DNA from: Pseudomonadota bacterium
Lineage (GTDB): Bacteria; Pseudomonadota; Alphaproteobacteria; Rhizobiales; Xanthobacteraceae
Reading direction: 5' to 3'
NCBI GenBank assembly: GCA_023422775.1
Contig: JAFAGM010000092.1
Span: forward strand, 1-11,314
Length of the DNA: 11,314 bases
The translations under genes and the position numbers were made by a program. Shown here piece after piece: positions 7,063-11,314 of this stretch (positions within the stretch are counted from its first letter, which is position 1; each line of letters starts with the position of its first letter). The notes below the pieces were generated by a model. That model was not told the DNA's origin. It made no database searches and saw only the letters and a list, made by a program, of their open reading frames with translations.

Positions 7063-8061
7063 CTAAGCGATGTTGATCTTCTCGAAGATCCCCTCGGCGC
7101 CGATTTCCTTGGCATAGGTGGCCATCACGGGATCGGCGAGCTTCTTCATGGCGTCGCGCTCTTCGAACGGGACGCGCTTGAGCTTGCCCGCCTTCTCCAG
7201 CGTATCGAGCTTGACGACCTCCTCGCTCGATTCCAACTGGCGGCCGTAGTCGCCGGCTTCCTTGCCGGCCTTCATGATCGCGTCCTGCAGATCCTTGGGC
7301 AGGGTCTTCAGCGTCTTCACCGAGAAGCAGATCGGACGGATCGACACCGCGTGCTGCGTCAGGTTGAGGTGCGGCGCGACTTCGTAGAACTTCATCGCCT
7401 CGACGCCGGCGGCCTCGTTTTCGCCGGCTGCGATCACGCCGTTCTGGATGGCGTTGTAGATTTCATTGTAGGCGATCACCGTGGGGCTCATGCCGACGGC
7501 TGCGAACGTCTTCGACCAGATCGGCGCGCCCTGCACGCGCACCTTGAGCCCCTTGAGGTCGGCGAGATTCTTGAGCGGCTTGTTGGCAAAGATGTTGCGA
7601 ACGCCGCCACCGGCATAGCCGATCAGGACGACTTCCGCCTTGGCCGCGACTTCGTCGGCGATCGGCGCGAGAATGTTCTGCTCGACTACCTTGTTCATAT
7701 GGTCGATGCCCTTGAACACGAAGGGCGCGTCGATGAACGGCGCAGCCTTGGCGAAGGTCGACATGTGGGCCGGCGAGACGATGCCGTAATCGACCGCCTT
7801 GCCCTGGGACATGTACTCGAAATACTGCTTTTCGAGCCCCAGCGACGAGTTCTTGTGCAGGGTAAAATTGACCGGCTTGCCGTAATATTTCTTCACCAGC
7901 TCTTCGAATCTGATGAGCGCCCGGTTGAAGGCATGGTCGTCGTTGAACTGCACGGCGCCGTTCAGCGTGACGGGCGTCTGCGCCCGGACGATCGATGGCA
8001 TGCCAAAAGCGCCGGCAACAGCCGTCGCACCAAGGCCCGCAAGTACGGTTCTTCGCTTCAT
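7063..8061 (-). CDS. dctP: TRAP transporter solute-binding protein, DctP family
   Basis: Periplasmic receptor that captures an organic acid and hands it to DctQ-DctM. The 332-residue protein starts at the ATG at 8061, preceded 5 nt upstream by a strong AGGGGAGG ribosome site; a frame open to 8244 would add 61 unrelated residues. The N-terminus has a twin-arginine-like signal peptide (MKRRTVLAGLGATAVAG, probable cut near residue 27 after SIVRA). Family blocks: YGIVSPAHMSTFAKAAPF, GYAGGGVRNIFANKPL and LADLKGLKVRVQGAPIW, whose R175 occupies the position of the arginine that binds the ligand carboxylate in most DctP proteins. A further block is AIQNGVIAAGENE. It is the first gene of the operon, and a 20-bp palindrome upstream is the likely operator. 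The ligand is probably a carboxylate, but C4-dicarboxylate, keto acid, sugar acid or aromatic acid cannot be separated by eye. Confidence 0.92.
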   Translation of the reverse strand: MKRRTVLAGLGATAVAGAFGMPSIVRAQTPVTLNGAVQFNDDHAFNRALIRFEELVKKYYGKPVNFTLHKNSSLGLEKQYFEYMSQGKAVDYGIVSPAHMSTFAKAAPFIDAPFVFKGIDHMNKVVEQNILAPIADEVAAKAEVVLIGYAGGGVRNIFANKPLKNLADLKGLKVRVQGAPIWSKTFAAVGMSPTVIAYNEIYNAIQNGVIAAGENEAAGVEAMKFYEVAPHLNLTQHAVSIRPICFSVKTLKTLPKDLQDAIMKAGKEAGDYGRQLESSEEVVKLDTLEKAGKLKRVPFEERDAMKKLADPVMATYAKEIGAEGIFEKINIA

Positions 8062-8977
8062 GGCGTCCTCCCCTGTGATGCCCGTCCCTTGTAAGCGGGA
8101 CTTTGGGCCTGGCCGACAACGCGGCAGCAGAAGCGAAGCGTATGCAAAACCGCGCGGCTGTGGAAGCCAATTTAATCGGTGCCGGACACTATTGGGCGGG
8201 GAAGGCCAAAGGGCGGGGCGCCGGCCTCGCCGAAATGATTGCAATCATTTCATCGCTGCCCGATGCGTGCCCCGTGACCACGACCGGTAGCAATCCATTC
8301 AGTCGCGGTGTCCTCCCGATCCATTTGATCTCCGGTCATCGGCAGGCAGCTCCGGCGACATGACCTGGACTTTCGGCAAAGGGTTGTCGCGCCGCGAAAC
8401 CAGTCTCGACGACGACGCAGCAAAGTCGCGCGAAGGGACCGGATCGACGAGTTGGCACGCGCACTCCTCGAGTTCGGATGCGATGGCAGTGGTCTTGTCC
8501 CGCAATCGCCGGCACACGCTTCAATTGAATTGCAACGCGCTCTTGCTATATTTTCCCGACTATGACGGTAGAGGATTTTGGAGCCTGCAAGCCAGGCTTG
8601 GTACTCCGGTTGCCGCGAGGCCGGCTGACGCCCCCGTAAAATCACGGTATGCGAGCACCAAGACGGTAAGTATGCTTACGAAAATCTGTGACCTTTGAAC
8701 TCGCAGTGGTTGTGTGTTGGCTGATATTTTGTCAAATGTAGAGACGCGGGATTTTTGCCAATACGTCCCGACGCTGCACCGGCACAAATTGGTCAGCAGC
8801 ATCGGTATCAGGGTGCTTCCAAGACGGATTTGCGTTTGGCGGCCATCCACGAAATCGCAGAGTTCTCGCGTTTTTTGAGACAAACACGCGGTCGATACGT
8901 ACTTTAACGCGGCAAAATACGGATGAATCCCTGACTTATTTCCGCCAGGGTTCCCGATCGAAGGATGTAGAACCAGA
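8062..8977. other. Gene-free stretch between dctP and the XRE regulator gene
   Basis: These 916 bp contain no frame I can support as a gene. They must hold the dctP promoter (minus) and the XRE gene promoter (plus). Visible structure, apart from the operator palindrome described separately, is a 10-bp palindrome TTCAATTGAA at 8520-8529, an inverted repeat AGCCTG-N5-CAGGCT at 8582-8598, a small dyad GTAAG-N4-CTTAC at 8666-8679, and an imperfect dyad around 8867-8890 about 90 bp before the XRE start. From about 8520 on, the G+C content is visibly lower than in the genes around it. No -35/-10 pair is convincing on either strand. Confidence 0.5.
8232..8251. promoter_or_regulatory. Perfect 20-bp palindrome, likely operator for the TRAP operon
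   Basis: The half-site GAAATGATTG (8232-8241) is followed directly by its exact reverse complement CAATCATTTC. The symmetry ends at both outer bases, so the element is exactly 20 bp. It lies 171 bp upstream of the dctP start codon, in a G+C-rich setting where an A+T-rich perfect palindrome of this length is unlikely by chance. The layout suits a homodimeric repressor or activator of the MarR, GntR or IclR type. Which family binds it cannot be told, and no such regulator gene is in the window apart from the XRE gene about 730 bp away. Confidence 0.6.
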
Positions 8978-9373
8978 ATGAATAGATCAGCAGCAAAGAA
9001 GATGAAGCAGCGCAGTGCCGGAAAACCCGATATCGAATTGGGCAAGCGCATTCGACTGCGGCGTGTGGAACAGAAGATCTCGCAGGCTGAACTCGGGGAC
9101 AAACTCGGCGTCAGCTTCCAGCAGGTTCAGAAGTACGAGAAAGGCGTCAATCGCGTCGGCGCCGCCCGTCTGCAGCAAATCGCGACCGCGCTCGATGTGC
9201 CGGTCACCTTCTTCTACGATGGCGATGGCAAGGCGCGGGAAGTCGAGAGCCTGCTGTTCCTGGACAGCGCGTTCAGCCTGAGGCTGCTGCGCGCCTACAG
9301 CAAGATCAAGGACCAGACCGTGCAGCGTCAGCTGGTATCCCTGATGGAGTCGATCGCCGCCAACGAAGACTAG
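8978..9373 (+). CDS. XRE-family (Cro/CI-type) transcriptional regulator
   Basis: A 131-residue DNA-binding protein. Residues about 20-78 form the HTH_3/XRE domain: LGKRIRLRRVEQKISQAELG is the first part, with the helix-turn-helix at about 35-57 (SQAELGDKLGVSFQQVQKYEKG), ending in LDVPVTFFYDGDG. The C-terminal 50 residues (LLFLDSAFSLRLLRAYSKIKDQ and on) form a short helical tail. Small XRE proteins with this architecture occur in many copies in rhizobia. The start at 8978 is the first ATG; AAGGA lies 12 nt upstream, a long spacing, and an internal ATG at 9002 is a possible alternative. The gene stands alone, with wide gene-free gaps on both sides, so neither partner nor target is apparent. It could act on its own promoter or on the divergent TRAP operon. 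Confidence 0.88.
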   Translation: MNRSAAKKMKQRSAGKPDIELGKRIRLRRVEQKISQAELGDKLGVSFQQVQKYEKGVNRVGAARLQQIATALDVPVTFFYDGDGKAREVESLLFLDSAFSLRLLRAYSKIKDQTVQRQLVSLMESIAANED

Positions 9374-9800
9374 GCATTGCCGGGACTGGATCGCAGCACC
9401 GCGGACCCGATCATTCATCGCGAGCCGATCGCCGGGTAGCTTGTTGCTGTGCCAGGTCAAATGTTTCTGGTTGTACAAAATCATCGTGTCGCCACATTGG
9501 ATGGCGACGTCCGACCGTCCTTCATATCTATATTCCCGATCATTCCCTCCAGATTTTTTCACGATCATGGCCCAATGCTCGATTGCGGCCTTGATGTGGG
9601 CCGCGGTGCTTTCCGGCGACCCTCCCCGTCATCTCCAGAATGTGTCACCGGATCTTGATCAACAGTGCGTTTGCCCCGACGAGATGACCTGAAAGAAACA
9701 TCCGCACGTCGCGGCGTGGTGGGCTAGACTGCAGGAGCGGCCGATCGTCGCCCACGCGGCCTTGGTCCTCGTTGATTCCTGAAATGGACTGGACACCGCG
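9374..9800. other. Gene-free stretch between the XRE gene and the crotonase gene
   Basis: About 430 bp without a supportable intact gene. Short frames on the plus strand (around 9441-9692) have no recognisable domain and no ribosome site. The middle part, on the minus strand, contains what may be the last scrap of a TctC/Bug-type solute receptor (separate entry). TTGATCAA at 9655-9662 is a simple 8-bp palindrome. The promoter of the crotonase gene should lie in the last 150 bp; TAGACT near 9725 could serve as a -10, but no suitable -35 faces it. No clear terminator follows the XRE gene. Confidence 0.4.
9539..9622 (-). pseudogene. Possible remnant of a TctC/Bug-family solute receptor C-terminus
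   Basis: Translated on the minus strand this gives 28 residues, GSPESTAAHIKAAIEHWAMI followed by VKKSGGND. It closely resembles the end of tripartite tricarboxylate receptors, which typically read G(S/T)PE-x-F-A-A-x-I-K-A-E-I-x-x-W-x-x-(I/V)-V-K-x-S-G. The normal stop just after this block is missing and the frame runs on without resemblance to anything. Upstream, a stop codon interrupts the frame within about 20 bp, and I find no more of the receptor. The resemblance is from memory of the family, over a short stretch, and could be chance. Confidence 0.33.
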
Positions 9801-10622
9801 ATGCTCGACATCCCCAAGAACACCGAAAAATCCCATGCCGACGGCAAGATCCTGCAGGCCGTCAGCGAAGGTGTCGGTGTCGTCACCTTCAACAATCCCG
9901 AGAAACGCAACGCCATGTCGCTCGAAATGTGGGAGGGGCTCGGCAGCGCGCTGGTCGAACTGCGCGACAATCCCGACGTTCGGGTCGTGATCCTGGTCGG
10001 CGCCGGCGACAAGGCCTTCGTCTCGGGCGCCGACATCAGCCAGTTCGAAAAGACCCGCCACAATGCCGCGGCCTCCGAAGAATATTCGAAGCGCAGCGAG
10101 GCGCAACGCGCGCTGCTGGCGAACTACCCGAAGCCGACGATCGCCTGCATCCGCGGCTTCTGCCTCGGCGGCGGCATGCAGGTCGCGATGCTGACGGATA
10201 TTCGGCTCGCATCCGACAACAGCCAGTTCGGCATTCCCGCCGCCCGGCTCGGCATCGCCTACGGCTATGACGGCCTCAAGCACCTGGTCTCGCTGGTCGG
10301 GCCATCCTGGGCGCGGCTCATCATGTACACGGGCATGCGGATCGATTCCGCGGAGGCGTTGCGGATCGGACTGGTGGATCGCGCGCTGCCGGACCAGGAA
10401 TTGTGGGGTGCAACCATGGAAATCGCACGCACCATCTCCGGCAACGCGCCGCTAGCCATTCAGGCCGCCAAGATCACCATCGCCGAAGTGCTGAAGGACG
10501 AGAGCCGGCGCGACATGGATGCGATCAGGAAGATCGGCATGGCCTGCATGGATAGCGAGGATTTTCGCGAGGGCCGAACGGCTTTCATGGAAAAGCGCAA
10601 ACCGAAGTTCAAGGGGAAGTAG
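9801..10622 (+). CDS. Enoyl-CoA hydratase/isomerase (crotonase) family protein with altered active site
   Basis: A 273-residue cytosolic crotonase-fold protein acting on an acyl-CoA thioester. Family blocks in order: GVGVVTFNNPEKRNAMS (25-40), AFVSGADISQF (72-82, first oxyanion-hole segment), IRGFCLGGGMQVAMLTDIRL (117-136, second oxyanion-hole segment), FGIPAARLGI (143-152) and the C-terminal SEDFREGRTAFMEKRKPKF. In rat mitochondrial hydratase the catalytic glutamates E144 and E164 lie in GGGCE and FGQPE; here the matching positions are Q127 and A147, so both are lost. The oxyanion hole is intact, so CoA esters should still bind, but classical hydration is doubtful; a decarboxylase, isomerase or hydrolase-type reaction is more plausible. 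Start: first ATG of the homologous region, with a poor ribosome site upstream (an overlapping ATG at 9784 is out of frame). Downstream lies a palindromic repeat, then a convergent dehydrogenase gene. Confidence 0.88.
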   Translation: MLDIPKNTEKSHADGKILQAVSEGVGVVTFNNPEKRNAMSLEMWEGLGSALVELRDNPDVRVVILVGAGDKAFVSGADISQFEKTRHNAAASEEYSKRSEAQRALLANYPKPTIACIRGFCLGGGMQVAMLTDIRLASDNSQFGIPAARLGIAYGYDGLKHLVSLVGPSWARLIMYTGMRIDSAEALRIGLVDRALPDQELWGATMEIARTISGNAPLAIQAAKITIAEVLKDESRRDMDAIRKIGMACMDSEDFREGRTAFMEKRKPKFKGK

Positions 10623-10644
10623 CACTGGCCTCTGCCTGCTTCCG

Positions 10645-10724
10645 TCATTGCGAGCGAAGCGAAGCAATCCACGCCTCAACGCGGGGATAGCTGGATTGCT
10701 TCGTCGCTTCGCTCCTCGCAATGA
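10645..10724. repeat. Imperfect palindromic repeat of the CATTGCGAGCGAAGC type
   Basis: The left arm (10645-10671) starts TCATTGCGAGCGAAGCGA and ends AGCAATCCA; the right arm (10692-10724) is its reverse complement with two 3-nt insertions. Matched blocks are 10, 8 and 9 bp, around a 20-nt loop. I recall sequences with this core as highly repeated intergenic elements in Bradyrhizobium and relatives. It sits between two convergent genes, 22 bp after the crotonase stop and 15 bp from the dehydrogenase stop. It probably ends or protects both messages. Confidence 0.75.
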
Positions 10725-10739
10725 TACTGCGACAGTCTG

Positions 10740-11314
10740 CTACAACGCCTCCAGCACCGCCTTGGTAATATCCGCCGTGCCGTTGCCGCCGCCGAATTCC
10801 ATCGGCTTGATGCCTCCCGCATAGGCCTTGTCGACGGCGCGCTCGATCCGTTCGCCGGCCTCTGCGGCGCTTTCGAGACCGTGCTTTTCGGCGAGCCAGT
10901 CCAGCATCATCGCGGCCGACAGGATCATCGCGGTGGGATTGGCCTTGCCCTGCCCCATGATGTCGGGCGCGGTGCCGTGGCACGGCTGGAACACGGCATA
11001 GCGGTCGCCGATATCGGCTGACGGCGCCATGCCGAGGCCGCCGATCAGGCCGGCGGCGAGATCGGAAAGAATGTCGCCGAACATGTTCTCCGTCACCATG
11101 ACGTCGAAATCCCAGGGACGCTTCACCATCATCAACGAGCAGGCATCGACATAGACCCGGTCGGCCTTCACGCCGGGGTGGCGTTTGGCGGCTTCATCGA
11201 ACATCTCGCGAAAGAATGCGAAGGCGCGGAATACGTTTGCCTTGTCGACGCAGGTCAGCCCGCCATTCGCCTTGCCGCGCGCCTTGCGCCGTTCGGCGAG
11301 CTTGAAGGAAAACT
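10740..11314 (-). CDS. Isocitrate/isopropylmalate dehydrogenase family enzyme, 5' end outside window
   Basis: NAD(P)-dependent, metal-dependent decarboxylating dehydrogenase of a 2-hydroxy acid, cytosolic. The frame enters from the window edge and stops at 10740, giving the last 190 residues of a family usually about 350-370 long. Diagnostic blocks: TCVDKANVF with the catalytic lysine; YVDACSLMMVKRPWDFDVMV with the first metal-binding aspartate; TENMFGDILSDLAAGLIGGL carrying the other two metal aspartates of the Prosite signature; and HGTAPDIMGQGKANPTAMIL in the nucleotide-binding region. The aspartates align with D217, D241 and D245 of E. coli LeuB. Whether the substrate is 3-isopropylmalate, tartrate, D-malate or isocitrate cannot be settled; the sequence after the metal site differs from typical LeuB (GSMGMLPSAS), and no leuC/leuD is in view, so I favour a catabolic paralogue. 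The gene converges on the crotonase gene, with the palindromic repeat between them. Confidence 0.88.
   Translation of the reverse strand, partial: FSFKLAERRKARGKANGGLTCVDKANVFRAFAFFREMFDEAAKRHPGVKADRVYVDACSLMMVKRPWDFDVMVTENMFGDILSDLAAGLIGGLGMAPSADIGDRYAVFQPCHGTAPDIMGQGKANPTAMILSAAMMLDWLAEKHGLESAAEAGERIERAVDKAYAGGIKPMEFGGGNGTADITKAVLEAL

Noticed and set aside
8299..8517. 72-residue minus-strand frame starting with GTG, with an acidic, partly plausible composition.
   Set aside because: No ribosome site at a workable distance, no recognised domain, and a stop codon directly upstream leaves only the GTG start.
8560..9102. 180-residue minus-strand frame overlapping the start of the XRE gene.
   Set aside because: Antisense to a clear XRE domain, cysteine/serine-rich, and with no domain or ribosome site.
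9655..9662. TTGATCAA as a possible FixK/FNR box before the crotonase gene.
   Set aside because: The FixK/FNR site needs TTGAT-N4-ATCAA; here the half-sites overlap, so it is only a short palindrome.
9441..9692. Two overlapping short plus-strand frames in the gap before the crotonase gene.
   Set aside because: No domain, no ribosome site, and composition not protein-like; one lies antisense to the possible TctC remnant.

Overview
The window reads as a chromosomal segment of an alphaproteobacterium, most likely Bradyrhizobium or a close relative (Rhodopseudomonas/Afipia group). The basis is high G+C codon use, the look of the protein families, a sigma-54-type promoter before a nitrate transporter gene, and an inverted repeat built on CATTGCGAGCGAAGC that I recall as common in these genomes. 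The genus is an inference. I see no tRNA, rRNA, CRISPR array, insertion sequence or phage gene.

Left part (1-5151). The window opens inside a nitrate-type ABC transporter binding-protein gene (minus strand, 3' end cut off by the window edge). Its roughly 340-bp upstream region holds a sigma-54-like promoter, an IHF-like site and a dyad. Next comes an intradiol ring-cleavage dioxygenase (minus), close to hydroxyquinol 1,2-dioxygenases. It is divergent from an EstB/class C beta-lactamase-fold serine hydrolase (plus) across a 137-bp gap. A membrane-bound HWE-type sensor histidine kinase with a TTG start follows on the plus strand.

Middle part (5152-8977). A three-gene TRAP transporter operon lies on the minus strand in the order dctP-dctQ-dctM. 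Its last gene ends at the base next to the kinase stop codon. A perfect hairpin sits between dctP and dctQ. A perfect 20-bp palindrome 171 bp upstream of the dctP start is a strong operator candidate. About 900 bp upstream of the operon carries no gene I can support.

Right part (8978-11314). A small XRE-type regulator stands alone (plus). It is followed by about 430 bp that may hold a degraded C-terminal scrap of a TctC/Bug-type solute receptor. Then comes a crotonase-fold protein annotated by similarity as an enoyl-CoA hydratase but lacking both catalytic glutamates (plus). After it is an 80-bp imperfect palindromic repeat. Last is the C-terminal 190 codons of an isocitrate/isopropylmalate dehydrogenase family enzyme (minus, 5' end outside the window).

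Taken together this is a region of nutrient uptake and small-molecule catabolism: nitrate import, aromatic ring cleavage, organic-acid TRAP uptake, acyl-CoA chemistry and hydroxy-acid oxidation. I found no clear new multi-gene system. The best leads are the operator palindrome, the crotonase with changed active-site residues, and the nitrate promoter and leader architecture.
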